64,000 nt of DNA from assembly GCF_900100755.1 (NCBI RefSeq), contig NZ_FNCI01000012.1, forward strand, positions 1 through 64,000. Reading direction: 5' to 3'. Within the stretch, counting starts at the first letter, position 1; the number at the start of each line of letters is the position of its first letter. Under the pieces are notes generated by a model. The model worked only from the letters and a program-made list of their open reading frames with translations, was not told the origin of the DNA and did not search any database. Made by a program: the position numbers and the translations under genes. The stretch comes from Onishia taeanensis (GTDB lineage: Bacteria > Pseudomonadota > Gammaproteobacteria > Pseudomonadales > Halomonadaceae). Shown here one piece after another: positions 37,087 through 47,653 of this stretch.

Positions 37087-37153
37087 GTCGTCTAAGCCTT
37101 AGGGCTGTCGCTCCCGTGGAGAGTGATCGTTTTGATGTTGTCGGAATCCGCGA

Positions 37154-39046
37154 GTGTCCTTCATGCGTAAGCATCGTCAGGCGCTGAAGAATGCCCGTCA
37201 GGAAATGCATACCTTCCGCGTCCGCTCGCTGGTCGCGGCTTGCCTGGTGGTTCTGCTCACCGGTGCCTTGATGGCGCGGCTCGTCTACCTGCAGGTGGTT
37301 CAGCATGATGTCTATATCACGCGTTCGGAGAACAACCGCGTGCGGGTCGAGCCCCTGCCGCCCACTCGCGGGCTGATCTATGACCGTAACGGCGAGCTTT
37401 TGGCCGAGAATCGGCCGACCTACAACCTGACGCTGGTCCGCGAGCGAGTCGATGACATCGATGCCACCCTGGCGCTGCTGATCGACCTTCTCGATCTGCC
37501 CGATGCCGAAATCGACGCCTTTCGTGAGCGTTCCCGCCAGCGCCAGCGACCCTTCCAGCCGGCCTTGTTGATGAGTGATCTCAGCGAAGAGCAGATCGCC
37601 AAGCTCGCCGTGAATCGTTATCGGCTGCCGGGGGTCGAGGTCGAGGCGCAGCTGCTGCGCTACTACCCGGATGCCAAGATCATGTCCCATGCGCTGGGAT
37701 TTGTCGGGCGGATCAACGCAGAAGAGCTCAATCAACTGGACCCCGGCAACTACGCCGGTACCCACTTCGTCGGCAAGACCGGGGTGGAGCGGTACTACGA
37801 GGATGAGCTTCACGGCCAGGCAGGGCTGCGCAAGGTGGAAACCAATGCGCGGGGGCGGGTGCTGCGCGAGCTAGGGCGTACGGACCCGGTGCCAGGCAAG
37901 AACCTGACCCTGACCATCGACAAGGACCTGCAGTCTCTGGCCGTCGATCTGATGGACGGCCGGCGCGGTTCGATCGTGGCCATTGCCCCGAAGACCGGCG
38001 AAATTCTTGCCATGGTCTCGACGCCCGGGTTCGACAGCAACCAGTTCGTGACCGGCATTGATGTGGCGTCTTACCGGGCGCTACAGAACGATATTGACTT
38101 GCCGCTGTTCAACCGCGCGGCTCGCGGCCATTACCCGGCGGGCTCGACGGTCAAGCCTTTCATGGCGCTGTCGGGGTTGGTCGAAGGTGAGATCACGCCC
38201 AGCGATACCATCTATGATCCCGGCTATTACCAGTTGCCCAACGACTCACGGCGCTATCGCAACTGGCTGCGCTGGGGGCATGGCAAGGTCGATATGGAGC
38301 GCGCCATCACGGTGTCCAACAACACCTATTTCTACAGCCTGGCCCATGAGCTGGGTATCGATGCGATCAGCAAGCATATGCATCAATTCGGCTTCGGTGA
38401 GCGGGTGACCCAGGATGTCTATGGCGAGAGTACTGGCCTGATGCCCTCGCGGGAATGGAAGCGCGAACGTTTCAACCAGCCCTGGTATCCCGGCGAGACC
38501 CTGTCGGTGGGTATCGGGCAAGGCTACCTGCAGGTCACCCCCCTTCAACTGGCGACGGCCACGGCCGTGTTGGCGAACCGCGGCCACTGGGTAAAACCGC
38601 GGCTGGCCAAGAACATCGGTGACGAGGAGGTGCCGGTCGATCTTCCGGATACCAAGCAAGACATCACCATCGAGAATAACGAATGGTGGGATGACATCTA
38701 TGCCGGGATGGAGAACGTGCTCTCTGGGCGCGAGGGTACGGCGCGTCGCGCCGGCAAGGGTCTCGAGTACCGCATGGGCGGCAAGTCGGGTACGGCGCAG
38801 GTGTTTTCGCTGGGGCAGGACGAGAAGTACAACGCCGATGAGCTTGCCGAGCGGCTGCGTGACCATGCGCTGTTTATTGCCTTTGCCCCGGTGGATGATC
38901 CCCAGATCGCGATCTCGGTGATCGTCGAGAATGCCGGTGGCGGCAGCAGCCATGCGTCTTACCTGGCACGCGACATGGCGGATGCCTGGATATTGGGTCG
39001 CGACGATAAAGAGACTGACGATGACTCCGAGGGAGATGGCGCATGA
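37154..39046 (+). CDS. mrdA: Penicillin-binding protein 2
   Basis: PBP2 is the transpeptidase of the rod-shape peptidoglycan machine. The 630-residue product has one N-terminal membrane segment (about 27-47), the dimerisation region, and a transpeptidase domain with the active serine in STVK (Ser331-Lys334), SNN (388-390) and KSG (544-546). Upstream of the domain stands the VGRINAEELNQ-type linker typical of PBP2. A GTG at 37154 is used; ATG 37163 is also possible. It overlaps rodA by four bases. Confidence 0.96.
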   Translation: MSFMRKHRQALKNARQEMHTFRVRSLVAACLVVLLTGALMARLVYLQVVQHDVYITRSENNRVRVEPLPPTRGLIYDRNGELLAENRPTYNLTLVRERVDDIDATLALLIDLLDLPDAEIDAFRERSRQRQRPFQPALLMSDLSEEQIAKLAVNRYRLPGVEVEAQLLRYYPDAKIMSHALGFVGRINAEELNQLDPGNYAGTHFVGKTGVERYYEDELHGQAGLRKVETNARGRVLRELGRTDPVPGKNLTLTIDKDLQSLAVDLMDGRRGSIVAIAPKTGEILAMVSTPGFDSNQFVTGIDVASYRALQNDIDLPLFNRAARGHYPAGSTVKPFMALSGLVEGEITPSDTIYDPGYYQLPNDSRRYRNWLRWGHGKVDMERAITVSNNTYFYSLAHELGIDAISKHMHQFGFGERVTQDVYGESTGLMPSREWKRERFNQPWYPGETLSVGIGQGYLQVTPLQLATATAVLANRGHWVKPRLAKNIGDEEVPVDLPDTKQDITIENNEWWDDIYAGMENVLSGREGTARRAGKGLEYRMGGKSGTAQVFSLGQDEKYNADELAERLRDHALFIAFAPVDDPQIAISVIVENAGGGSSHASYLARDMADAWILGRDDKETDDDSEGDGA

Positions 39047-40206
39047 CGGTGTTGAGTGATCTGACCCGCTCCTTGCGCGCCCGCCCCGTCAGGCCGCCTC
39101 AGAGTGGCATGTCGCGTCGCAAGAGTCTGTGGATGCGTGTGCACCTGGACCCCTGGCTGCTGCTGCTGCTTGTGGTGTTGATGGGGGCAGGACTGATCGT
39201 GCTTTACAGTGCCAGCGGACAGAGCATGGCCGTGGTAGAAGCCCAGGCCATTCGACTGGGCGTGGCCCTGGTGGTGATGGCTGGGTTGGCTCAGCTATCA
39301 CCGGTGACCCTGATGCGCTGGGCACCGCTGGCCTATGGCGGAACCTTACTGATGCTGGTGGCGGTTGAGGTCATGGGGGATGTCGGCATGGGGGCCAAGC
39401 GCTGGCTGATCATCCCCGGGGTGATGCGCTTTCAGCCCTCTGAGCTGATGAAGCTGGCGATGCCGATGATGCTTGCCGCTTACCTGGGGCGGCGCCAGCT
39501 GCCGCCTCGAGTGCCGGACTTGATGGTCTGCGCGCTGATCTTAGCGCTGCCCGTGGTGCTGATCGCTCGTCAGCCGGACCTGGGCACCTCGCTACTGGTC
39601 GCGACGGCGGCGGTGTTCGTGGTGTTGCTGGCTGGGCTGTCCTGGCGTTTCATCGCCTTTTTCAGCGTGTTGATCGCATCAGCCCTGCCGCTGCTGTGGA
39701 TGAACATGCATGACTATCAGCGCCAGCGCGTGCTGACCTTTCTCAACCCCGAGAGCGACCCGCTGGGTGCCGGTTGGAACATCATCCAGTCGACCACCGC
39801 CATTGGTAGTGGCGGAGTGTTCGGCAAGGGCTGGCTCGAGGGCACCCAGTCTCAGCTCGAATTCCTGCCCGAACGCCATACGGACTTCATCGTCGCGGTA
39901 CTTGGCGAGGAATTTGGTCTGATAGGCATGTTGGCGGTGCTGTGTCTGTATCTGCTGATCGTCGCGCGGGGCCTGTGGCTCTCCAATGGCGCTCAGGACA
40001 GTTTCGGCCGCCTACTGGCGGGCAGTATCATTTTGACCTTCTTCATCTATGTATTCGTCAATGTGGGCATGGTCAGCGGTATCCTGCCGGTGGTGGGTGT
40101 GCCCCTGCCGTTGGTCAGTTACGGCGGGACCTCTAGCGTGACCTTGATGGCCGGTTTCGGTATTCTCATGTCCATTCATTCCCATCGGCGGTTGCTGCCC
40201 CGTTAG
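39043..40206 (+). CDS. rodA: Rod-shape peptidoglycan glycosyltransferase RodA
   Basis: RodA is the SEDS-family glycan polymerase that works with PBP2. The 387-residue polytopic protein has the SEDS features YSASGQSM, FQPSELMKLAMP, RQPDLGTSLL, LPERHTDFIVAVLGEEFG and a conserved PLPLVSYGGTSSVT near the end. It is coupled to mrdA by a four-base overlap. Confidence 0.96.
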   Translation: MTVLSDLTRSLRARPVRPPQSGMSRRKSLWMRVHLDPWLLLLLVVLMGAGLIVLYSASGQSMAVVEAQAIRLGVALVVMAGLAQLSPVTLMRWAPLAYGGTLLMLVAVEVMGDVGMGAKRWLIIPGVMRFQPSELMKLAMPMMLAAYLGRRQLPPRVPDLMVCALILALPVVLIARQPDLGTSLLVATAAVFVVLLAGLSWRFIAFFSVLIASALPLLWMNMHDYQRQRVLTFLNPESDPLGAGWNIIQSTTAIGSGGVFGKGWLEGTQSQLEFLPERHTDFIVAVLGEEFGLIGMLAVLCLYLLIVARGLWLSNGAQDSFGRLLAGSIILTFFIYVFVNVGMVSGILPVVGVPLPLVSYGGTSSVTLMAGFGILMSIHSHRRLLPR

Positions 40207-40235
40207 GGGGCGTTGACCACGGAGAGCCCTGATCG

Positions 40236-41273
40236 ATGATTGCAGGACGTACGACAAGGAAGCTGTTGCCCCTCATCGCCGGGCTTGGGCTGGGCCTTTG
40301 CGCCCAGGCGGTGAGTGCCGCCGACAGGCAATACGATGCGCATTTCGACCCGTCCACGCACCCCAAGGTGGCGGCACTGGTCGACGAGCTGGTGGAGCAG
40401 GGCATCGAACGAGACTGGCTGACCGATACGCTGAGCGACGCCGGCTATCGGCAGTCAGTGCTGGATGCCATGGCGGGCGCCGCTGAACGCCACCTGCGCT
40501 GGGATCAGTATCGTGCGATTTTCCTCAAGCCCGCCCGCATCGAGCGCGGTGCCGCCTTTATCGCCGAGCATCGCGAGGCCTTCGACCGCGCCGAGGCTGT
40601 GTATGGCGTGCCGGCCCCCGTGATTGCCGCCATCATCGGCGTTGAGACCGATTATGGGCGCGTGACCGGCAGTCACCGGGTGCTAGATTCGCTGGCCACG
40701 CTGGCCTTTCATCACCCCAAGCGTGGTGACTTCTTCCGCGGCGAGCTGGCGGCCTTCCTGGAAATCACCCACCAGGCCGGCGTTGCCCCGGGCAGCCTCA
40801 AGGGCTCCTATGCCGGCGCCATGGGCTATCCCCAGTTCATTCCCACCAGCTATCGCGCCTATGCCGTCGACTTCGACGACGATGGGGTGCGCGACCTGTG
40901 GCGTAACCCGGTCGACGCCATTGGCAGCGTGGCCAACTACTTCGCCGAACATGGCTGGCGCCCAGAGGGCGAGCTTTATGTAGACGCCAGCGGCCCCCAG
41001 ACGCCACCGGCGTCGATTGACTTCAATCAGACCCGGCCGCCCTATGCCAAGCTCTCAACCCTGGCCGAGGCAGGGGTCGAGGCCGAGTCGCCAGATCGCC
41101 TGGCCGCCAACGCCGAGGTGATTCCGTTGGCGCTGGATCTTGCCGATGGCGCCTATCGCTACCGGCTTGGACTGCATAACTTCTATGTGATCACTCGCTA
41201 CAACCATAGCCACCTCTACGCCATGGCGGTGACGGAGCTGGCTGAGGCGATTGCGCGGGAGGAGTCGGCATGA
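40236..41273 (+). CDS. mltB: Lytic murein transglycosylase B
   Basis: MltB cuts glycan strands to 1,6-anhydro-muropeptides. The 345-residue product has a signal peptide (cleaved near residue 28) without a lipobox, the catalytic glutamate in GVETDYGR (Glu137), and GSYAGAMGYPQFIPTSYRAYAVDFD. The lack of a lipid-anchor cysteine suggests a soluble periplasmic form. It overlaps rlpA by four bases. Confidence 0.94.
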   Translation: MIAGRTTRKLLPLIAGLGLGLCAQAVSAADRQYDAHFDPSTHPKVAALVDELVEQGIERDWLTDTLSDAGYRQSVLDAMAGAAERHLRWDQYRAIFLKPARIERGAAFIAEHREAFDRAEAVYGVPAPVIAAIIGVETDYGRVTGSHRVLDSLATLAFHHPKRGDFFRGELAAFLEITHQAGVAPGSLKGSYAGAMGYPQFIPTSYRAYAVDFDDDGVRDLWRNPVDAIGSVANYFAEHGWRPEGELYVDASGPQTPPASIDFNQTRPPYAKLSTLAEAGVEAESPDRLAANAEVIPLALDLADGAYRYRLGLHNFYVITRYNHSHLYAMAVTELAEAIAREESA

Positions 41274-42214
41274 AGCCATTGTGGATACTGCTGCCGGCCA
41301 TCGCCCTGCTGGCAGGCTGCGCCGCTGGGGGCGGTAGCGTGCAGCCGGTCAGCTCGGCAGAGCCAGCGGCGGCGGCCCCCGGTACCGCCGGCGGCCGCTA
41401 TGCCATGTCCAGTGATGCCTATCCCGAGACGCCGCCCGACGTGGCCAATGTGCCCGATGCGGTGCCACGCCCTGAACCGCGCGCCAGTGGCGGCAATCGT
41501 TCGACCTACGAAGTCTGGGGCAAGACGTACCATGTGCTGGACGACCCGCGGGGGTATCGGCAGGAGGGCACGGCCTCCTGGTATGGCAAGAAATTTCATG
41601 GCTATGCCACCGCCAGCGGCGATATCTACGACATGTATGAGATGTCGGCGGCCCACCGCTCCCTGCCGCTACCGAGCTATGTCCGGGTCACCAACCTGGA
41701 TAACGGTCGTCAGGTGATCGTGCGGGTCAACGACCGGGGCCCCTTCCACGGGAGCCGCGAGATCGACTTGTCCTATGCGGCGGCGGCGCGGCTCAATATT
41801 CTAGACCGAGGCACCGGCCGTGTCAGGGTCGAGGCGATTGACCCGGTGGCCTGGCAAGCTCGCCACTCCGGCGGGACGCCGGCGCCAGTCGACGCCGCCG
41901 CCGGCACCACGGCCACAGCTAGCCGCACTGCGCCGGTGCAACAAGCGGCGCCTGATCGCGACGCCGTTGAAAACGCCGACACCGACGGTTCGCTTTTTCT
42001 CCAGGTCGCGGCCTTGGGGTCCCAGGGTAACGCCCAGGCTCTCAAGACCCGCCTGGAGGACGAGCTCGACCAGCCGGTTCGCGTGACCAGCGACGCTCGC
42101 CTGCATCGTGTGCAGGTGGGCCCGCTGGCCGCTACTGGGGACCTTGAACCGGTGCGCGAAGCCTTGCGTCGTGCAGGCTTCGATCAGGCCCTGGTGATTC
42201 ATGACGGCACCTGA
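41270..42214 (+). CDS. rlpA: RlpA septal lytic transglycosylase lipoprotein
   Basis: RlpA cleaves glycan strands lacking stem peptides at the septum. The 314-residue product has a lipobox LLAGC (Cys17), a double-psi barrel with GTASWYGKKFHGYATASG and VRVNDRGPFHGSREIDLSYAAA, and a C-terminal SPOR domain (about 235-312) that binds denuded septal glycan. The domain order and length are those of the family. Confidence 0.94.
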   Translation: MKPLWILLPAIALLAGCAAGGGSVQPVSSAEPAAAAPGTAGGRYAMSSDAYPETPPDVANVPDAVPRPEPRASGGNRSTYEVWGKTYHVLDDPRGYRQEGTASWYGKKFHGYATASGDIYDMYEMSAAHRSLPLPSYVRVTNLDNGRQVIVRVNDRGPFHGSREIDLSYAAAARLNILDRGTGRVRVEAIDPVAWQARHSGGTPAPVDAAAGTTATASRTAPVQQAAPDRDAVENADTDGSLFLQVAALGSQGNAQALKTRLEDELDQPVRVTSDARLHRVQVGPLAATGDLEPVREALRRAGFDQALVIHDGT

Positions 42215-42271
42215 GACGCGTGCCGCTGTCCCATTTAACTTCCTTCGCTCAACGCCACGAGAAATGTTGTC

Positions 42272-43474
42272 ATGAAAGTCTCACTGTTCCGCGCCGGCCT
42301 TGGCCAACGCCTGATGTCCGCGCTCCTGCTGTGCCTGTTGTGTTTTGCCCTGCCGCTCCAGGCGCAGGAGGTCGACAGTCCCCGACCACAGACCATGATT
42401 CCGTCGCCGCCGAGTCTCGCGGCCTCGTCCTGGATCCTGATGGATGCCGATACCGGCGAAGTGCTGGTCAGTCATAATGCCGACGAGCGGCTGCCGCCGG
42501 CCAGCCTGACCAAGCTGATGACCGCTTACCTGGTCGAGCACGAGCTGTCGCGCGGCAACATCGACCGCGATGACCAAGTGCTGGTCAGCGAGAAGGCCTG
42601 GCGCACCGGTGGCTCGAGGATGTTCATTCAGGAAGGCTCCCAGGTAAGCGTCGATCAACTGCTCCAGGGTGTCATCATCCAGTCCGGTAATGATGCCAGC
42701 GTGGCACTTGCCGAACACATTGCCGGCGGTGAGTCCGCTTTCGCCGACCTGATGAATCAGCAGGCGGATCGCATGGGAATGGTCAACACCCATTTCGCCA
42801 ACGCCACCGGCCTGCCGCATGAGAATCACTATTCCTCGGCGCACGACCTGGCGCTGCTGGCTCGCCACATCATTAATGACTACCCGGAGCAGTACAAGGT
42901 CTACGCCGAGAAGGAGTACACCTATAACGATATTCGTCAGCCCAACCGCAACCGCCTGCTGTGGCGTGATTCCAGCGTCGATGGCCTGAAGACCGGTCAT
43001 ACCGAAGCCGCGGGCTACTGCCTGGTGGCCTCGGCCAAGCGCGACGACATGCGGCTGATCTCGGTGGTGATGGGCACCGACTCTGACGAAGCGCGTGCCC
43101 AGGAATCCCAGAAGCTGTTGAGCTACGGCTTCCGTTTCTTTGAAACCATGGAGCTCTACCCGCAGGGTGCCGTGCTGGCTACCCCGCGCATCTGGGGCGG
43201 CGAGAAGAACGACCTGCGTCTGGGCGTCGACCGCGAAGTCCGTATGACGGTGCCTCGCGGCCGTGGCGAAGAGCTGGCGGCGCGCCTGAACCTGCCAGAG
43301 TCGATCGATGCCCCGGTGGAAGCAGGGGAGCGCCTTGGCACCCTGGAAATCAAACTGGGCGACGAGGTGATCGGTGAGCGCCCGCTGGTGGCGCTGGAAA
43401 GCATCGATCAGGGCGGTATCTTCAAGCGTCTGCTGGACACCGTAAGGCGCTTCATCAGCGGTCTGTTCGACTGA
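42272..43474 (+). CDS. dacA: D-alanyl-D-alanine carboxypeptidase (PBP5/6 type)
   Basis: DacA trims the terminal D-Ala from peptidoglycan stem peptides. The 400-residue product has a signal peptide to about residue 32, the active serine in SLTK (78-81), SGN (138-140) and KTG (240-242), a C-terminal beta domain, and an amphipathic tail (KRLLDTVRRFISGLF) that anchors the enzyme to the membrane. It lies 57 bases after rlpA. Confidence 0.96.
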   Translation: MKVSLFRAGLGQRLMSALLLCLLCFALPLQAQEVDSPRPQTMIPSPPSLAASSWILMDADTGEVLVSHNADERLPPASLTKLMTAYLVEHELSRGNIDRDDQVLVSEKAWRTGGSRMFIQEGSQVSVDQLLQGVIIQSGNDASVALAEHIAGGESAFADLMNQQADRMGMVNTHFANATGLPHENHYSSAHDLALLARHIINDYPEQYKVYAEKEYTYNDIRQPNRNRLLWRDSSVDGLKTGHTEAAGYCLVASAKRDDMRLISVVMGTDSDEARAQESQKLLSYGFRFFETMELYPQGAVLATPRIWGGEKNDLRLGVDREVRMTVPRGRGEELAARLNLPESIDAPVEAGERLGTLEIKLGDEVIGERPLVALESIDQGGIFKRLLDTVRRFISGLFD

Positions 43475-43497
43475 GCGCGATGGGTCGCGATGAAGAC

Positions 43498-43523
43498 AGC
43501 GGGCGGCCCTATGGCCGCCCGCT
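43498..43523 (+). terminator. GC-rich hairpin after dacA
   Basis: AGCGGGCGGCC (43498-43508) pairs with GGCCGCCCGCT (43513-43523) around CTAT. The following T-run is weak (cttgg), so some read-through into ybeD is likely. Confidence 0.6.
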
Positions 43524-43583
43524 CTTGGTTGAGGGGAATAGGTTGAGTAGAATACTGGGACAAATCATTCCTCGAGTACGCTC

Positions 43584-43895
43584 ATGACCGACAAGTCCCT
43601 GCGGGACATGCGCCTTGCCGGCGCTCCCGCGTCAGCTCACGCAACCGAACTCGAATACCCCTGTGACTATTCACTGAAGATCGTCGGCGATGCCGTCGAC
43701 GGGTTGAGCGAGTTGGTGATCAAGATTGTCGAAGACCATGACCCGGCCTTCGACCGAAAGACCGTGCGCCTGGTGGACAGCCGTAACGGCAAGTTCCAGT
43801 CGGTGCGTCTGACCATCACTGCCACCGGTCCCGAGCAAATCGCCGCCCTGCATGCCGACCTCAAGGCCTCTGGTCGCGTACACATGGTGATCTGA
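43584..43895 (+). CDS. ybeD: DUF493/YbeD family protein
   Basis: The 103-residue product has the YbeD pattern ([17 protein letters not shown] near residue 28, then [14 protein letters not shown] and [11 protein letters not shown]). The family has an ACT-like ferredoxin fold and a proposed regulatory role in lipoate formation, not established. It stands upstream of lipB and overlaps its start by one base, the standard dacA-ybeD-lipB-lipA order. Confidence 0.92.
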   Translation: MTDKSLRDMRLAGAPASAHATELEYPCDYSLKIVGDAVDGLSELVIKIVEDHDPAFDRKTVRLVDSRNGKFQSVRLTITATGPEQIAALHADLKASGRVHMVI

Positions 43896-44572
43896 TGGCC
43901 GAACTCGAGGTCTATCGGCTTGGTCGGCAGCCTTATCTGCCGGTCTGGCAGGCCATGCGTGAGCTCACCGACCATCGCGGGCCCGACCAGCCTGACCAGA
44001 TTTGGCTTGTCCAGCATGATCCCGTTTTCACTCAGGGGCAGGCCGGCCGCCCGGAGCATCTGCTGATGCCCGGCGATATTCCGGTGGTCGAGACCGACCG
44101 TGGTGGGCAGGTGACCTACCATGGCCCCGGGCAGTTGGTGATCTATCCGCTGCTCGACGTCAAGCGTGCCAAGCTTGGCGTGCGCGACCTGGTCACTGCG
44201 CTGGAAGACGCCGTGATCGATGCCCTCGCGGAGCACGGTGTTGCCGCAAGAGCGCGCCCGGATGCCCCGGGGGTCTATGTGGGCGATGCCAAGATCGCTT
44301 CTCTGGGGCTGCGTATTCGTCGTGGATGCAGCTTCCATGGCGTGGCCGTGAACCTGGCCATGGATCTGTCGCCTTTTGGGCGTATCAATCCCTGTGGCTA
44401 TGCTGGAATGGCCATGACCCAACTCGCCGACCTGGTCGATGACGCCCCTGACCTAGAGGCCGAGACGAATCGACTGGTCCGTTGTCTGGCCGCACGGCTT
44501 GGCAACATGCAACTCACCGACAAGCCCGGCATGCCGCCTTCTCTGGTTTCCGACCAGAGCGCGAGTGCCTAA
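43895..44572 (+). CDS. lipB: Octanoyl-[ACP]:protein octanoyltransferase
   Basis: LipB moves octanoyl from ACP to the lipoyl domains of 2-oxoacid dehydrogenases and the glycine cleavage system. The 225-residue product has [19 protein letters not shown], the catalytic lysine in AKIASLGL and the catalytic cysteine in INPCGYAG. Confidence 0.95.
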   Translation: MAELEVYRLGRQPYLPVWQAMRELTDHRGPDQPDQIWLVQHDPVFTQGQAGRPEHLLMPGDIPVVETDRGGQVTYHGPGQLVIYPLLDVKRAKLGVRDLVTALEDAVIDALAEHGVAARARPDAPGVYVGDAKIASLGLRIRRGCSFHGVAVNLAMDLSPFGRINPCGYAGMAMTQLADLVDDAPDLEAETNRLVRCLAARLGNMQLTDKPGMPPSLVSDQSASA

Positions 44573-44599
44573 CGTTTACGAGCGCAGGATATCCTGATC

Positions 44600-45610
44600 A
44601 TGACCGAAAGCACCGCTACCCCCGTGACCCCGTCCACCGCCGATGCTGCTGCCGCCAAGAAGAAGGCCCGGGTCGAGCGCGGCGTCAAGCTGCGCGGCGC
44701 CGAGAAGGTGGCCCGCATTCCGGTCAAGGTGATTCCTACTGACAACGTGCCGCGCAAGCCGGACTGGCTGAAGGTGCGTATGCCGATCTCCCAGGAGGTC
44801 ACGCGCATCAAGCAGACCCTGCGCAAGCATGGCCTGCATACCGTCTGTGAAGAGGCGTCCTGCCCCAACCTGGGCGAGTGCTTCAACGGCGGCACCGCGA
44901 CCTTCATGATCCTCGGTGACATCTGCACCCGCCGCTGTCCGTTCTGTGACGTCGCCCACGGCCGTCCCAACGCGGTCAACGAGAAAGAGCCGCGGGAGCT
45001 CGCCGAGGCGATCGCGGAAATGCGCCTCAACTACGTGGTGGTTACCTCGGTAGACCGCGATGACCTGCGCGACGGAGGGTCGCAGCACTTTGCCGACTGC
45101 ATCCGCGAGATTCGCAACGATAGCCCGGATATCGAGATCGAGGTGCTGGTGCCGGACTTCCGTGGCCGCATGGAAGTGGCGCTGGATACTCTTGAGCAGA
45201 CGCCGCCGGATGTCTTCAACCACAACCTGGAGACGGTGCCGTCGCTGTATCGCAAGGTGCGTCCGGGCGCTGACTACCAGTGGTCGCTGGACCTGCTCAA
45301 AGGCTATAAGGAGCGTCGCCCGGATGTGATGACCAAGTCTGGCCTGATGCTCGGCGTCGGCGAGACCGACGAGCAGGTCATCGAGGTGATGCGTGACCTG
45401 CGGGCTCATGGCGTCGATATGCTGACCCTGGGTCAGTACATGCAGCCGTCCAAGAACCACCTGCCGATCGATCGCTGGGTGCACCCGGATACCTTCGACT
45501 GGTTCGCCGAGCAGGGCAAGGCCATGGGCTTCAAGCACGTGGCATCTGGCCCGCTGGTTCGCTCGTCCTACCATGCCGACCAGCAGGCTCACGGCATCGA
45601 GGTCAAGTAA
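44600..45610 (+). CDS. lipA: Lipoyl synthase
   Basis: LipA inserts two sulfur atoms into protein-bound octanoyl groups using radical SAM chemistry. The 336-residue product has both cluster motifs: [12 protein letters not shown] for the auxiliary cluster and CTRRCPFC for the SAM cluster. The N-terminal 40 residues are Ala/Lys-rich. It is the last gene of the plus-strand block and ends at a strong terminator. Confidence 0.96.
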   Translation: MTESTATPVTPSTADAAAAKKKARVERGVKLRGAEKVARIPVKVIPTDNVPRKPDWLKVRMPISQEVTRIKQTLRKHGLHTVCEEASCPNLGECFNGGTATFMILGDICTRRCPFCDVAHGRPNAVNEKEPRELAEAIAEMRLNYVVVTSVDRDDLRDGGSQHFADCIREIRNDSPDIEIEVLVPDFRGRMEVALDTLEQTPPDVFNHNLETVPSLYRKVRPGADYQWSLDLLKGYKERRPDVMTKSGLMLGVGETDEQVIEVMRDLRAHGVDMLTLGQYMQPSKNHLPIDRWVHPDTFDWFAEQGKAMGFKHVASGPLVRSSYHADQQAHGIEVK

Positions 45611-45658
45611 GCCGCGATCGTGATATGGACTTGCCGATAGCCACGCTTTGGCAGATGC

Positions 45659-45692
45659 AAAAAGGCCGCGCCCCTCGGGGCGCGGCCTTTTT
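45659..45692. terminator. Bidirectional intrinsic terminator lipA/purN
   Basis: AAAAAGGCCGCGCCCC (45659-45674) pairs with GGGGCGCGGCCTTTTT (45677-45692). A- and T-runs on both sides suit the convergent lipA and purN genes. Confidence 0.92.
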
Positions 45693-45713
45693 CGTCCTGG
45701 GGCGACACTCGTG

Positions 45714-46454
45714 TCAGGCGTCGTCGTCTTCCAGGTCCTCGTCGAGCTCTTCGGCAGCATCGGCGTGGGAGAGGCGCAGGCCTTGGGGCGGCAGGGGCGT
45801 GCCGTCCAGGGTCGGTCCCTGGGCACCCAGGGTGAGGCGACCCTCGAGGAACCAGCGCACGGCGATCGGATAGATCAGGTGTTCGCGGCTCTGGACCTTC
45901 TGCTGAAGGCTGTCCTCGGTGTCCTCCGGGGTGACGTCGACGGCCGCCTGTACCACGACCGGGCCGCCATCCAGCTCCTCGCTAACGAAGTGTACGCTAA
46001 CGCCATGCTCGCTGACGCCGTCGGCCAACGCTCGAGCATGAGTGTGCAGACCCTGATAGGCCGGCAGCAGCGAGGGATGGATATTGAGCATGCGGCCATA
46101 GAAGCGCTGCACGAAGCGCGGCGTGAGGATGCGCATGAAGCCAGCCAGCACCACCAGGTCCGGCTCATGGCGCTCGATCACCTTGATCAGAGCGCCATCG
46201 AAGGCCTCGCGGCTGTCGTATTCACGGTGGGGCAGGGCGACCGCCTCGATGCCGGCATCCCGGGCGCGCTTGAGGCCGTAGGCATCGGCCTTGTTGGAGA
46301 TCACGGCAACGATCTCGCCGCCCAGCTCGTCATAGGACTGGGCATCGATCAGCGCCTGCAGGTTGCTGCCGCTGCCTGAGATCAGCACCACCACCCGGGG
46401 CGTGCTGGCCTGCTCGGCTTCGAAACCGTTGAGGGTGTCGGTTGCCTCGCTCAT
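45714..46454 (-). CDS. purN: Phosphoribosylglycinamide formyltransferase
   Basis: PurN formylates GAR with 10-formyl-THF in purine synthesis. The 246-residue product has [13 protein letters not shown], the catalytic [14 protein letters not shown] (Asn/His) and [14 protein letters not shown]. The N- and C-termini are extended and acidic (DEDLEDDDA) compared with the 212-residue E. coli form. It overlaps purM by four bases. Confidence 0.95.
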   Translation of the reverse strand: MSEATDTLNGFEAEQASTPRVVVLISGSGSNLQALIDAQSYDELGGEIVAVISNKADAYGLKRARDAGIEAVALPHREYDSREAFDGALIKVIERHEPDLVVLAGFMRILTPRFVQRFYGRMLNIHPSLLPAYQGLHTHARALADGVSEHGVSVHFVSEELDGGPVVVQAAVDVTPEDTEDSLQQKVQSREHLIYPIAVRWFLEGRLTLGAQGPTLDGTPLPPQGLRLSHADAAEELDEDLEDDDA

Positions 46455-47542
46455 GCCTTGAGGTTCTCCAGCTTGACCTGTTCTTCCTCGCCGCTGCGCG
46501 CGACGATCTCACCCAGGCGATAGACGGTCTCGCCCTGAGCGCCCAGGTGCGCCATGGCGCTTTCGGTGTCGTCGGCGGAAACGGCGATCACCATGCCGAT
46601 GCCGCAGTTCAGGACACGATGCATCTCGTGCTCATCGACGTTGCCCTGGGCCTGCAGCCAGTCGAACACTGCTGGACGCGTCCAGGCATTGACGTCGATG
46701 CGGGCGCCGAGGGTCTCGGGCAGTACCCGCGGGATGTTCTCGGATAGGCCGCCGCCGGTGATGTGAGACAGCGCATGCACCGAGACGCCGCTTTGCTTGA
46801 TCAGCGACAGCAGCGACTTGACGTAGATGCGGGTCGGGGCGATCAGCGCCTCGCGCAGCGGCACGCCGTCGATGTCGGTGTCGAGGTCCGCACCGCTGAT
46901 TTCGAGGATCTTGCGGATCAGTGAATAGCCGTTGGAGTGCGGGCCGGATGAGGCCAGGCCGAGCAGGACGTCGCCTTCACCGACGCGGCTGCCGTCAAGA
47001 ATCTCGTCCTTCTCGACCACGCCGACGCAGAAGCCGGCCAGGTCGTAGTCGCTGCCTTCGTACATGCCGGGCATTTCGGCGGTTTCGCCCCCCACCAGGG
47101 CACAGCCGGACTGGGCACAGCCCTCGCCGATGCCGGTCACCACGTCGGCGGCGATGTCCACATCGAGCTTGCCCGTGGCATAGTAGTCGAGGAAGAACAG
47201 CGGCTCGGCGCCGGCGACGACCAGATCGTTGACGCACATGGCCACCAGGTCGATGCCGATGGTGTCATGTTTGCCGAGATCCATGGCGAGGCGCAGCTTG
47301 GTGCCGACGCCGTCGGTGCCAGAGACCAGCACCGGCTGGCGATAGCCGCTAGGCAGCTCGCAGAGTGCGCCAAAGCCGCCAAGGCCACCCATTACCTCGG
47401 GGCGAGTGGTACGCTTGGCGACGCCCTTGATGCGATCGACCAGGGCGTTACCGGCGTCGATGTCCACACCGGCGTCCTTGTAGCTCAGCGAGGCGGAATC
47501 GGCGGAAGAAGTAGAAGAGGAGTCCGACGGGCTGCGGGTCAT
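46451..47542 (-). CDS. purM: Phosphoribosylformylglycinamidine cyclo-ligase
   Basis: PurM makes AIR from FGAM with ATP. The 363-residue product has [31 protein letters not shown] and [13 protein letters not shown] 47542 has AGGA six bases upstream; the open frame runs further to 47602 but lacks support. A Ser/Thr-rich N-terminal tail of about 15 residues precedes the family start. purMN is divergent from perM-hda. Confidence 0.95.
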   Translation of the reverse strand: MTRSPSDSSSTSSADSASLSYKDAGVDIDAGNALVDRIKGVAKRTTRPEVMGGLGGFGALCELPSGYRQPVLVSGTDGVGTKLRLAMDLGKHDTIGIDLVAMCVNDLVVAGAEPLFFLDYYATGKLDVDIAADVVTGIGEGCAQSGCALVGGETAEMPGMYEGSDYDLAGFCVGVVEKDEILDGSRVGEGDVLLGLASSGPHSNGYSLIRKILEISGADLDTDIDGVPLREALIAPTRIYVKSLLSLIKQSGVSVHALSHITGGGLSENIPRVLPETLGARIDVNAWTRPAVFDWLQAQGNVDEHEMHRVLNCGIGMVIAVSADDTESAMAHLGAQGETVYRLGEIVARSGEEEQVKLENLKA

Positions 47543-47653
47543 GGGCTTTCCTGTCGCAATACGATCATCAAGTGGGGCAAAAGTGGAACGGAATTGTAGC
47601 ATCGTGAGGGCCGCGCCGCACCGTGGAGAGACACGCGAACAGGGAGAGATGCA

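Noticed and set aside
36329-37813. Long minus-strand frame across rsfS, rlmH and mrdA
   Set aside because: All three plus-strand genes are well supported, so this is a shadow.
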